From Acidobacteriota bacterium (GTDB taxonomy: Bacteria; Acidobacteriota; Terriglobia; UBA7540), in NCBI GenBank assembly GCA_003171295.1, contig PMYF01000689.1, positions 2,855 through 10,101 of the forward strand: a stretch of 7,247 nt of DNA. Direction: 5' to 3'. Both the position numbers and the translations under genes were made by a program. This document shows positions 1 through 6,147 of the stretch, in pieces. The notes beneath the pieces were generated by a model. That model saw only the letters and a list, made by a program, of their open reading frames with translations. It was not told where the DNA came from and made no database searches. Within the stretch, counting starts at the first letter, position 1. Each line of letters opens with the position of its first letter.

Positions 1-63
1 CAGCAGCGTCCCCCGCAGCGTTCCGCGGCGTTCATCCATCAACGTGATGGTGGGCGTGCTCAT
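1..63 (-). CDS. Start of a probable TonB/TolA-type energy transducer (partial, cut by window edge)
   Basis: Only the first 21 codons are visible, reading leftwards out of the window. They begin MSTPTITLMDERRG and continue RGTLL, a short polar and basic cytoplasmic stretch such as precedes the single membrane anchor of TonB/TolA proteins. The anchor itself would lie outside the window. The ATG (complement of 61-63) is 15 bases after the tolR stop codon and in frame with that stop, so no start further upstream is possible. The ribosome binding site is poor (GGGTG about 8 bases upstream), which suggests translation coupled to tolR. The functional call rests mainly on position, because a TonB- or TolA-like partner often follows tolQ-tolR. 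A second ExbD-like gene is an alternative. Confidence 0.5.
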   Translation of the reverse strand, partial: MSTPTITLMDERRGTLRGTLL

Positions 64-78
64 GCGGCGGCACCCGGC

Positions 79-504
79 CTATGTCTCCGGCTTCGTCTCC
101 AGCGGTTCCGTCACGATATTGAGATTGGTGAGATTGGCTTGCTTTAGCGCATCCACCACTTGGGCAAAGGCTCCGAAGGGAACACCCTGGTCGCAACGGA
201 TGAATACGGGCTGGGTACCGGCGCCCTTGAATTGGTCGAGGACGCGGACCCCGAGCCGATGAATATTAACGGCGTCATTACCAACGTAAATATTCTGCTT
301 CTTGTCGATGGTGATGACGACTTTTTCCTCGGAAACCACCTTGACGGTCTTGGTCTTGGGAAGGTCCACCTCGATGCCTGACTCGAGGATAGGAGCCGTC
401 AGCATGAAAATGATCAGCAGGACCAAGACCACATCCACGAAGGGCGTGATATTGATCTCCGAAAGGGAAGTTTGGGTCCTGCCCCTAGGGGCGGTGAAGG
501 CCAT
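79..504 (-). CDS. tolR: TolR/ExbD-family proton-channel subunit
   Basis: A 141-residue biopolymer-transport protein of the ExbD/TolR family. These proteins pair with TolQ/ExbB in the inner membrane and use proton flow to drive a periplasm-spanning partner. Visible features are a short cytoplasmic N-terminus, the family motif INITPFVDVVLVLLIIFM (residues 17-34) within one membrane helix at about 22-41, and the helix aspartate D24, which corresponds to the essential Asp of E. coli TolR. A periplasmic domain of about 100 residues follows, including VVITIDKKQNIYVG and a final NIVTEP segment. Length fits the family (about 140). The ATG has a good Shine-Dalgarno, GAGGTG (complement of 509-514), 4 bases upstream. 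It lies 80 bases downstream of tolQ in the same operon. TolR and ExbD cannot be separated firmly by sequence alone; TolR is preferred because the neighbour looks like TolQ. Confidence 0.9.
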   Translation of the reverse strand: MAFTAPRGRTQTSLSEINITPFVDVVLVLLIIFMLTAPILESGIEVDLPKTKTVKVVSEEKVVITIDKKQNIYVGNDAVNIHRLGVRVLDQFKGAGTQPVFIRCDQGVPFGAFAQVVDALKQANLTNLNIVTEPLETKPET

Positions 505-505
505 C

Positions 506-582
506 GTTCACCTCGTGATGGGGCGCCGCACAAGGCGCCCGGTAAAGCGGGCGGCGATCGGATAGGGGTCCGAGAGGTGAAC
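506..582 (-). promoter_or_regulatory. Inverted repeat able to sequester the tolR Shine-Dalgarno
   Basis: In the tolQ-tolR mRNA the segment GTTCACCTC (complement of 574-582) begins two bases after the tolQ TGA. It is perfectly complementary over 9 bases to GAGGTGAAC (complement of 506-514), which contains the tolR ribosome binding site. The 59 bases between the arms hold a second, perfect GC-rich hairpin. A ribosome terminating on tolQ would cover the first arm and could free the tolR site. The pairing is seen in the sequence; the coupling role is inferred. Confidence 0.45.
521..540 (-). repeat. Perfect GC hairpin in the tolQ-tolR intergenic region
   Basis: GGGCGCC and GGCGCCC form a perfect 7-bp stem around a 6-base loop, ending 6 bases before the tolR Shine-Dalgarno. 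No run of T follows it on the transcribed strand, so it does not look like a terminator. It could stabilise the mRNA, or stack inside the larger 506/582 pairing and bring its arms together. Confidence 0.55.
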
Positions 583-584
583 TC

Positions 585-1292
585 TCAATCCGTAAAATGC
601 CGCTCGGTCATATTCAGGAACTCCAGGGAGAAGTCATCCATCTGGTTCCCGAACTCTCGAATGCGTTGTAGAAAGATGTTGTAAGCGATGACTGCGGGAA
701 TGGCTGTGAATAAGCCGGCCGCAGTAGTGATGAGAGCTTCGGAAATGCCTGGGGCCACACTGCGCAGCGAGGCTGTGCCGGCAGTTCCCATGCCGTGGAA
801 AGCGTCGATGATGCCCCAGACGGTTCCAAACAGCCCCACGAAGGGCGCCACGTTGCCCGTGGTGGCGAGCCACGTCACCCACTTTTCCAGGCGGGACAAT
901 TCACCCGAGGCCCCGATCTGCAAGGCCCGGCGCACCGCTTCCAGGCTGCGAATCCGCGGCTTGGCCGGATTCTCGGCCATGGCGGCCTGGCTTTCAATTT
1001 CACGGTATCCGGAGTAAAAGACCTCCGGGAGGGGGCTCTCCTTCAGCGTGCGGCAGAAAGCGCGGATTTCCGACAGCTTCTTGCTTTGCCGGAACACTTT
1101 CAGAAACTCCTGTGATTCGCGCCGGGCCGCCCGGAATCCTCGATACTTCTGGAAAATGATCGCCCAGGAGAGGACGGAAAAAGCCAGCAGGATCAGCAAA
1201 ACGAGCCTGGCCACCGGTCCCGTATTGGTCAAAAGTTGCCAGACTTCACCTTGATAGAAATTCTGGTAGAACAGCAGCAGCGCAGCAGTCAA
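585..1292 (-). CDS. tolQ: TolQ/ExbB-family proton-channel subunit
   Basis: A 235-residue polytopic inner-membrane protein of the MotA/TolQ/ExbB family. It forms the oligomeric proton channel around TolR/ExbD helices. Three membrane segments are visible, at about residues 27-48, 139-163 and 183-207, with a basic cytoplasmic loop of about 90 residues after the first. The signature stretches GLFGTVWGII (153-162) and EALITTAAGLFTAIPAVIAYN (in two parts, 185-195 and 196-205) carry T157 and T190, which align with the functionally important T145 and T178 of E. coli TolQ at a constant offset of 12. The start is TTG. The in-frame codon directly before it is TAA, the next in-frame ATG is near residue 105, and AGGGAGG lies 4 bases upstream, so TTG is well supported. 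First gene of a leftward operon with tolR and a probable TonB/TolA partner. ExbB is the alternative name. Confidence 0.9.
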   Translation of the reverse strand: MTAALLLFYQNFYQGEVWQLLTNTGPVARLVLLILLAFSVLSWAIIFQKYRGFRAARRESQEFLKVFRQSKKLSEIRAFCRTLKESPLPEVFYSGYREIESQAAMAENPAKPRIRSLEAVRRALQIGASGELSRLEKWVTWLATTGNVAPFVGLFGTVWGIIDAFHGMGTAGTASLRSVAPGISEALITTAAGLFTAIPAVIAYNIFLQRIREFGNQMDDFSLEFLNMTERHFTD

Positions 1293-1296
1293 TTAG

Positions 1297-1303
1297 CCTC
1301 CCT
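1297..1303 (-). promoter_or_regulatory. Ribosome binding site deciding the TTG start of tolQ
   Basis: The complement reads AGGGAGG, followed by CTAA and then TTG. The site, together with the in-frame TAA immediately before the TTG, fixes the tolQ start. Confidence 0.7.
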
Positions 1304-1315
1304 GGAAATTCCAGG
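1301..1315 (-). promoter_or_regulatory. Palindrome abutting the tolQ ribosome binding site (possible operator or mRNA hairpin)
   Basis: CCTGGAA-A-TTCCAGG is a perfect palindrome with 7-base arms and a single central base. Its inner end overlaps the first three bases of the tolQ Shine-Dalgarno. As DNA it has the symmetry of a regulator binding site. As RNA it could fold as a 5-6 bp hairpin that partly covers the ribosome binding site. The function is inferred. Confidence 0.4.
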
Positions 1316-1339
1316 AATGTGAATGAAATCCATCAATTG

Positions 1340-1368
1340 AACCTAGCACAGCCTCTGGGGGCAGTCAA
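1340..1368 (-). promoter_or_regulatory. Candidate promoter for the tolQ operon
   Basis: On the minus strand a -35-like TTGACT (complement of 1363-1368) is followed after 17 bases by TAGGTT (complement of 1340-1345) with a TGC extension directly before it, an extended -10 layout. The -35 matches consensus at 5 of 6 positions, the -10 at 3 of 6. It would place the transcript start near 1332, about 40 bases before the TTG start codon, so that the 1301-1315 palindrome lies in the 5' leader. Confidence 0.35.
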
Positions 1369-1486
1369 CGAAGGAACCGTCAGTGCGAAGCATTGGGGAG
1401 GGCCGCCGCTTGTGCCGGAAGCGCGCCCTTCACATCCCAGGATTCGCCGAGACAGCGCACGAGGAAGCCCGGTGCGGAGGCCCGAT

Positions 1487-1507
1487 GTGATAGACTTTTA
1501 CACTTGA
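1487..1507 (+). other. Possible 6-codon leader mini-ORF before recN
   Basis: GTG ATA GAC TTT TAC ACT TGA (MIDFYT) starts 6 bases after the only GGAGG in this region (1476-1480). It ends 5 bases before the recN ATG, which lacks a ribosome binding site of its own. This layout would allow translational reinitiation. Such short reading frames occur by chance, and the alternative is a nearly leaderless recN transcript, so this is a low-confidence call. Confidence 0.2.
1488..1496 (+). promoter_or_regulatory. Candidate extended -10 promoter element for recN
   Basis: TGATAGACT has the TGn extension followed by TAGACT (4 of 6 matches to TATAAT). No convincing -35 lies 17 bases upstream. It would start transcription near 1502, about 10 bases before the recN ATG, giving an almost leaderless mRNA. 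This would exclude the 1487-1507 mini-ORF from the transcript, so the two models compete. Confidence 0.25.
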
Positions 1508-1512
1508 CGTCC

Positions 1513-3222
1513 ATGCTGCGCGAGATTCACATCCAGAATTACGCCGTCATCGACAACCTGGCCGTGGAATTTACTCCCGGCCTGAACCTGTTATCGGGAG
1601 AAACGGGCTCGGGCAAGTCCATCCTGGTGGATGCATTGGGACTGGCGCTGGGCGGGCGCGCCTCTCCCGAGGTCATCCGCACCGGGCAGGAGCGCGCGCT
1701 GGTCACAGCAGTTTTCTCTGCGGAGGGGAAAGCCCCCTGGTCCAAATGGTTGGAGGAGTTTGGCGTGGCGCCAAGCGAAGAGGCAGATCTGATCCTGCGC
1801 CGCGAAATCCAAGCCGGCGGCAAGAGCCGGATGCTGGTGAACGACCAGCCCATTACTTTGGCGGCCGTTCGCTCGCTGGCGCGCGGTTTGGTGGAAATGC
1901 ACGGCCAGAATGAGCACGTGGCGCTCTTCGCGCGCGAAGCGCAGCTCGGCCTGCTCGACCAATTCGCGGAGCTGGAGACGGACCTTGAACAGGTCCGCAG
2001 CCTGCACGCCCGGCGGCGCAATCTCGAGCAGGAACTCACCAGCCTGAGCCACAACGAACAGGAGCGATTGCGGAGCATCGACCTCCTGGGTTTTCAGGTG
2101 CGGGAACTTGAGCAAGCGCGCCTCGAACTGGGTGAAGACGTGCGCCTGGAAGAAGAACGGCGGATTCTCACCAATCTGGAAAAAATCCGGGCCGCCGCGG
2201 CGAGCGCGTTCGCTGAGCTATACGAAGATGAGGGTGCGGCGCTTTCGCGCCTGGCGGCCGCCGCCCGGCAGATCGAGGAACTGCGGCATTACGATAGCAC
2301 AGTGGAAGCCCAACTCGAACCGCTGGCCGGGGCACGCGCCACCCTGGAGGACCTCGCCTCGTTCCTGCGCGACTATGTGGGAAAACTCGAAGCCAATCCC
2401 CAGCGCCTGGAAGAAATCGAGGACCGACTGGCGTTGCTCGACCGGCTGAAGCGGAAGTACGGGAACAGCATCGAAGCTGTCCTGGCTTATGCCGTCGAGA
2501 CGCGTCACCGGCTGGCCGGCCTGGAACACGCCGATGAGCGGCGGGAAGTGGTGCGGCAGGAACTTGAAAGGGCCTCCGGCGACTATCGAAAGGCGGCCGA
2601 GGCGCTTTCCGCAATGCGGCGGGCGGCGGCGAACAAACTGGTTAAAGTGGTGCGCGAGGAATTGGTGCAATTGGGGATGGAAAAGACGCGCATGGAAGTG
2701 CTGTTTGCCAGCGCAGGGGATGGCCAGGGCGGCCCGGCGGGAATCGATGAAATTGAGTTTCGTATCTCCCCCAATCCTGGCGAAGAGCTGCGCGCGATGG
2801 AGAAGATCGCCTCGGGCGGCGAGATCTCGCGCTTGATGCTAGCGATGAAAACCGTGGTGGGGCAAGCCCGCGTCAGCCGCGGCGCGCGCGGGTCGCGGCG
2901 GAGTACGCCAACCTTCATTTTCGACGAGGTCGACGCGGGAATCGGGGGCCGAGTGGCGGAGTCCATCGGCCTACGGCTGAAGCGGCTGGCGCGTGATGCC
3001 CAGGTCCTGTGCGTCACCCACCTCGCGCAAATCGCCTGTTTCGCCGATCACCACTTGTACGTCGAGAAATCCACGCGCGCCGGTCGCACGGTGACCACCA
3101 TCAAACCCCTGGAAGGGGAAAAGGAACGCGCTGAGGAACTGGCTCGCATGCTCTCCGGCAGTCAGATTACCGACGCCGCGCTCGAACACGCCGCCGCCAT
3201 GCTGCGGCAGGCAGCTGGCTGA
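1513..3222 (+). CDS. recN: DNA repair protein RecN (SMC-like ATPase)
   Basis: RecN is a cytoplasmic SMC-like ATPase that acts early in double-strand-break repair by homologous recombination. The 569-residue product fits the family (E. coli 553, B. subtilis 576). It opens with MLREIHIQNYAVID, the typical RecN start. Visible motifs are Walker A GETGSGKS (residues 29-36), the MHGQNEH stretch near residue 135, a long central coiled-coil rich in Glu, Leu and Arg, the ABC signature ASGGEISR (433-440), Walker B TFIFDEVDAGIGG (467-479, with D471 and E472), and the H-loop VTHLAQ (H503). The frame stays open back to 1393, but the extra 40 residues are low-complexity and unlike RecN, so the ATG at 1513 is chosen. 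No good Shine-Dalgarno precedes it; TTG at 1504 is another possible start. A short Arg-rich stretch just before Walker B looks like an insertion. RecN is often SOS-controlled, but I found no LexA box. Confidence 0.95.
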   Translation: MLREIHIQNYAVIDNLAVEFTPGLNLLSGETGSGKSILVDALGLALGGRASPEVIRTGQERALVTAVFSAEGKAPWSKWLEEFGVAPSEEADLILRREIQAGGKSRMLVNDQPITLAAVRSLARGLVEMHGQNEHVALFAREAQLGLLDQFAELETDLEQVRSLHARRRNLEQELTSLSHNEQERLRSIDLLGFQVRELEQARLELGEDVRLEEERRILTNLEKIRAAAASAFAELYEDEGAALSRLAAAARQIEELRHYDSTVEAQLEPLAGARATLEDLASFLRDYVGKLEANPQRLEEIEDRLALLDRLKRKYGNSIEAVLAYAVETRHRLAGLEHADERREVVRQELERASGDYRKAAEALSAMRRAAANKLVKVVREELVQLGMEKTRMEVLFASAGDGQGGPAGIDEIEFRISPNPGEELRAMEKIASGGEISRLMLAMKTVVGQARVSRGARGSRRSTPTFIFDEVDAGIGGRVAESIGLRLKRLARDAQVLCVTHLAQIACFADHHLYVEKSTRAGRTVTTIKPLEGEKERAEELARMLSGSQITDAALEHAAAMLRQAAG

Positions 3223-3237
3223 AGATTGCCAGCCTGG

Positions 3238-3261
3238 GAGGCGACAAGACCGGGACGCCTC
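3238..3261 (+). terminator. Weak stem-loop after recN
   Basis: GAGGCG and CGCCTC form a 6-bp stem with a 12-base loop, 16 bases after the recN stop. No T-run follows, so it is at best a weak or factor-dependent terminator, or an mRNA 3'-end structure. Confidence 0.25.
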
Positions 3262-3329
3262 ATTCCGTCGCGCCCATCCGCACACCTTTTCCGTGTCCGT
3301 TGCGGAGTTGCTGCCCCGTTGATTTTCTT

Positions 3330-3358
3330 TTGCCAAATCTCGCGGGAGATGTTAATCT
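3330..3358 (+). promoter_or_regulatory. Candidate rpsO promoter
   Basis: TTGCCA (3330-3335, 5 of 6 to the -35 consensus) is followed after 17 bases by TAATCT (3353-3358), preceded by TGT, an extended -10 arrangement. Transcription would start near 3365, leaving a leader of about 37 bases before the rpsO ATG. It sits in the 179-bp gap after recN, consistent with rpsO having its own promoter. Confidence 0.45.
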
Positions 3359-3401
3359 TGCTGCGTGCATAAGTAGAAATGAGAAGCGAGGAGATTGGCG
3401 G

Positions 3402-3671
3402 ATGCCGGCGGCCCGTGAGTCCAAAGTCACAACGATCGAACGGTTTCGAGTCCATCCCAAGGATACGGGCTCACCCGAAGTTCAAATTGCGCTGCTCAGC
3501 GAACGGATCAGCTACCTGAATGAGCACTTCCGTGCTCACCGGAAGGACCACGCTTCGCGGCGTGGTTTGCTGAACATGGTGGGCAGGCGCAAGCGCCATT
3601 TGGAGTATCTGAAGCGGCGCGACCCTGAAGCTTACAAACGGGTCATCGAGAAGTTGGGCATTCGCAAGTAG
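3402..3671 (+). CDS. rpsO: 30S ribosomal protein S15
   Basis: S15 is a primary 16S rRNA binder of the 30S platform that nucleates assembly of the central domain. The 89-residue product has exactly the usual length, with the family landmarks TGSPEVQIALLSERI (residues 22-36), NEHFRAHRKDHASRRGLL (40-57) and a C-terminal LKRRDPEAYKRVIEKLGIRK. The chosen ATG gives MPAARESKVTTIERF and is preceded by GAGGAG (3388-3393) with an 8-base spacer. An in-frame ATG at 3300 would add 34 residues unlike S15 and lacks support. It has a plausible promoter of its own and a strong terminator 57 bases after its stop. The order rpsO-pnp is conserved in many bacteria. In several species S15 represses its own translation through the mRNA leader; I could not identify such a site in this short leader. 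Confidence 0.97.
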   Translation: MPAARESKVTTIERFRVHPKDTGSPEVQIALLSERISYLNEHFRAHRKDHASRRGLLNMVGRRKRHLEYLKRRDPEAYKRVIEKLGIRK

Positions 3672-3728
3672 CCCGGTGTCGGAAGCGGCAGGTTCGAATT
3701 TTGTCAATAGACAGGCTGGCAGGTCGAG

Positions 3729-3768
3729 GCGACCCCCCGGTTTCCCGGTGCGGGTCGCTTTTACTTTT
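3729..3768 (+). terminator. Rho-independent terminator after rpsO
   Basis: GCGACCC (3729-3735) pairs perfectly with GGGTCGC (3752-3758). An inner CCGG-TTTC-CCGG hairpin (3737-3748) lies inside the loop, and TTTTACTTTT follows directly. This should stop most rpsO transcription before pnp, with any readthrough feeding pnp. Confidence 0.8.
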
Positions 3769-3956
3769 AAGGGCGCCTGCGGCCCGGGCTTAGGATTCCC
3801 GTCCAGTTACCATCCGCCTCGAATCGCAACTCCCTGAAGATCCTACGTGCCTGAGCAGGCAGTGAGGGGTCAACAAGACCGGCGGTAAGCCAGCAGGCGC
3901 TGGCCCGTTCGGCGCCCCCTTGCCGTGGGCTCAACCAAGTATTCTGGAGGACTTAG
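3769..3956 (+). promoter_or_regulatory. Structured leader region of pnp
   Basis: This 188-base gene-free stretch is unusually rich in inverted repeats. Visible local hairpins are TGCCT-GAGC-AGGCA (3848-3861), GGTC-AACAA-GACC (3868-3880) and CCAGC-AGGC-GCTGG (3890-3903). The last is enclosed by a stem of CGGTAAG (3883-3889) with CTTGCCG (3919-3925, one G-U pair). A competing long-range pairing joins GGGCGCC (3771-3777) to GGCGCCC (3911-3917) and CGGGC (3785-3789) to GCCCG (3903-3907). The pnp ribosome binding site GGAGG (3946-3950) lies outside these stems, 6 bases before the ATG. In E. coli the pnp leader forms a duplex cut by RNase III that lets PNPase repress itself; a similar role here is inferred. 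I found no convincing promoter. TAGGAT at 3791-3796 is a possible -10 without a -35. Confidence 0.45.
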
Positions 3957-6107
3957 ATGGATCAAGTAAGTATTGCCCTGGGTTCGAATACCCTTTCAAT
4001 TGAATGTGGCAGGGTGGCAAAGCAAGCCAATGGAGCCGCCTACGTGCGCTTCGGTGACACGGTGGTGCTGGCCACGGCTTGTTCAACCAATCCACGCGAA
4101 GGGATCGATTTCTTTCCCCTTACGGTGGACTATCGTGAATACACTTACGCTGCGGGGAAGATTCCCGGCGGCTTCTTCAAACGTGAAGGACGGCCCACCG
4201 AGAAAGAGATTCTAACCAGCCGCCTGACTGACCGGCCCATCCGGCCTCTCTTTCCGGAAGGGTTTAAGGATGAAACGCAGGTTATCGCCCTGGTACTTTC
4301 CGCCGATTCCGACAATAACCCGGACATCATCGGACTGGTAGCGGGCGCCGCCGCGCTTTATCTTTCCGACATTCCTTTCTATGCCCCGCTGGGCGCAGTG
4401 CGCGTGGGCTTAGTGGAAGGGCGGTTGACCACCAATCCCACCTACGCGGAGATCAAGAGCAGCCCGCTGAACCTGGTGGTGGCAGGGACGGAAGACGCCA
4501 TTGTGATGGTGGAGGCGGCCGCCAAGGAGGTTTCGGAAGCGTCCATCATCGAGGCGATCCAATATGCACATGGGGAGATCCGCAAGATTGTTGCGGGGCT
4601 GAAGGAGCTCTTCCAAAAGATGGGCATAAAGAAGCGGGAATTCACCGCGCCCGTGCGCGATGAAGCGCTTTACCAGGAAGTGTGCAGCAAAGTCCAGGAA
4701 CCGCTGCACGAGGCTATGGACACTTCCCGGTACGTCAAGCTGGAGAGCCATCGCAAGATCGTGCAGTTGCGCAAAGCGCTGGTGGAAAGCTACCCCGAGG
4801 ACGATGCGGCCAAGCGCCGGCTGGTGTCGCACTATTTCGACAGCCTGGAAGAACGCCTGTTCCGCGACGACGTGGTCCTGAAGCATCAGCGGGCCGACCG
4901 GCGAGCCTTCGATCAGGTGCGGCAGATTACTTCCGAGGTCGGCATCCTGCCGCGCACGCACGGTTCGGGGTTGTTCACGCGCGGCGAGACGCAGGCTTTG
5001 GTGACCGTCACACTGGGGACTGCGGAAGATCAGCAGCGCCTCGACGTGCTGGAGGGCGAGGCATTCAAACGCTTCATGCTCCACTACAACTTCCCGCCCT
5101 TCAGCGTGGGAGAGGTTGCGTTCTTGCGGGGTCCGGGTCGCCGCGAAATCGGCCACGGGGCACTGGCAGAACGTGCCCTGATCAACATAATTCCAGAAGA
5201 AGCCGATTTTCCTTACACCATCCGCGTGGTCTCAGACATCTTAGAGTCGAACGGTTCGTCTTCGATGGCCACGGTCTGCGGCGGAACGCTGGCGCTGATG
5301 GATGCCGGGGTTCCGATCAAGGCGCCCGTGGCGGGAATCGCCATGGGCTTGGTGAAGGAAGGCGACCAGTACGCGATCCTCACGGATATCGCGGGCCCCG
5401 AAGATCATTATGGGGACATGGACTTCAAAGTGGCGGGCACGAAGGACGGCATCACGGCGTTACAGATGGATATCAAGACCACCGGCATTACGCCCCAAAT
5501 TATGTCGGAAGCCTTAAGCCAGGCCCAGGTCGCACGCCTCCACGTGCTTGGCAAGATGCTGGAGACGCTGCCCGGACCGCGCACAGACATCTCGGGTTTC
5601 GCACCACATATCTATGCACTGAAGATCAATCCGGCGAAGATCGGCGAACTCATCGGTCCCGGGGGCAAGGTTATTCGTGGGATCATTGAGCAGACGGGCG
5701 TCAAAATCGATGTGGAAGATGATGGCAGCGTCAACGTGGCCGCCACCGACGAGCCCTCCGCGGCGAAGGCCATAAAAATGATCCGTGATTTGCTGGCGGA
5801 TGCCGAGATCGGCAAGACCTACCTTGGTAAAGTAGTCCGGCTCGCGGATTTCGGCGCTTTCGTCGAAATATTCCCAGGGACCGACGGCTTGTTGCACATT
5901 AGTGAGGTTGCTGAGCATCGCATCCGTGACATTCGGGAAGAGCTGAAGATGGGCGACCAGTTGCTCGTGAAAGTGATCGCGGTCGAGGGCAACAAAGTGC
6001 GCTTGAGCCGCAAGGCCGTTTTGCGTGACCAGCGCGCCAAGACCGGCGCCAAGCCGGAACCCGCTGGACCCGCCGGGCCGCAAGAGGAGCACGGCGAAAA
6101 GCACTAA
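3957..6107 (+). CDS. pnp: Polynucleotide phosphorylase (PNPase)
   Basis: PNPase degrades RNA from the 3' end with phosphate, releasing nucleoside diphosphates, and can run in reverse to add tails. It works as a cytoplasmic trimer. The 716-residue product matches the family (E. coli 711) and shows every domain in order: first RNase PH-like domain (about 1-210, including FFPLTVDYREYTYAAGKIPGG and FKREGRPTEKE), the helical linker, and a second RNase PH domain (about 310-545). The active-site landmarks are GSSSMA (S434-S436), DHYGDMDFK with D483, D489 and K491, matching E. coli D486, D492 and K494 at a constant offset of 3. A KH domain follows with GPGGK (567-571), then an S1 domain (about 619-690) starting GKTYLGKVVR, and a short Pro/Glu-rich tail. 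The ATG follows GGAGG by 6 bases. It lies 285 bases after rpsO with a terminator between. No key residue is missing. Confidence 0.98.
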   Translation: MDQVSIALGSNTLSIECGRVAKQANGAAYVRFGDTVVLATACSTNPREGIDFFPLTVDYREYTYAAGKIPGGFFKREGRPTEKEILTSRLTDRPIRPLFPEGFKDETQVIALVLSADSDNNPDIIGLVAGAAALYLSDIPFYAPLGAVRVGLVEGRLTTNPTYAEIKSSPLNLVVAGTEDAIVMVEAAAKEVSEASIIEAIQYAHGEIRKIVAGLKELFQKMGIKKREFTAPVRDEALYQEVCSKVQEPLHEAMDTSRYVKLESHRKIVQLRKALVESYPEDDAAKRRLVSHYFDSLEERLFRDDVVLKHQRADRRAFDQVRQITSEVGILPRTHGSGLFTRGETQALVTVTLGTAEDQQRLDVLEGEAFKRFMLHYNFPPFSVGEVAFLRGPGRREIGHGALAERALINIIPEEADFPYTIRVVSDILESNGSSSMATVCGGTLALMDAGVPIKAPVAGIAMGLVKEGDQYAILTDIAGPEDHYGDMDFKVAGTKDGITALQMDIKTTGITPQIMSEALSQAQVARLHVLGKMLETLPGPRTDISGFAPHIYALKINPAKIGELIGPGGKVIRGIIEQTGVKIDVEDDGSVNVAATDEPSAAKAIKMIRDLLADAEIGKTYLGKVVRLADFGAFVEIFPGTDGLLHISEVAEHRIRDIREELKMGDQLLVKVIAVEGNKVRLSRKAVLRDQRAKTGAKPEPAGPAGPQEEHGEKH

Positions 6108-6111
6108 GCGG

Positions 6112-6140
6112 GAGGGCTCTTCAGAAACCCTCTGGCTTTT
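6112..6140 (+). terminator. Weak first hairpin after pnp
   Basis: GAGGG (6112-6116) and CCCTC (6128-6132) form a 5-bp stem with an 11-base loop, followed by TGGCTTTT. It is weaker than the next hairpin and may act as its partner in a tandem terminator. Confidence 0.35.
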
Positions 6141-6147
6141 CTGACTG

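Noticed and set aside
1393..1512. N-terminal extension of recN to an ATG at 1393
   Set aside because: The added 40 residues do not resemble RecN, whose conserved start is at the ATG at 1513. The segment overlaps the divergent control region.
1293..1512. LexA/SOS box upstream of recN
   Set aside because: I looked for CTGT-N8-ACAG and GAAC-N4-GTTC type sites and saw none. A divergent LexA motif cannot be excluded by eye.
3300..3401. 34-residue N-terminal extension of rpsO
   Set aside because: S15 is about 89 residues. The ATG at 3402 has a good ribosome binding site, and the extension covers the candidate promoter.
4410..5156. 248-codon minus-strand frame opposite pnp
   Set aside because: Antisense shadow of pnp with no recognisable motif.
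4682..5689. 335-codon plus-strand frame inside pnp
   Set aside because: It lies in another frame of pnp, which shows all catalytic, KH and S1 motifs. The alternative product is Arg/Gly/His-rich without domains.
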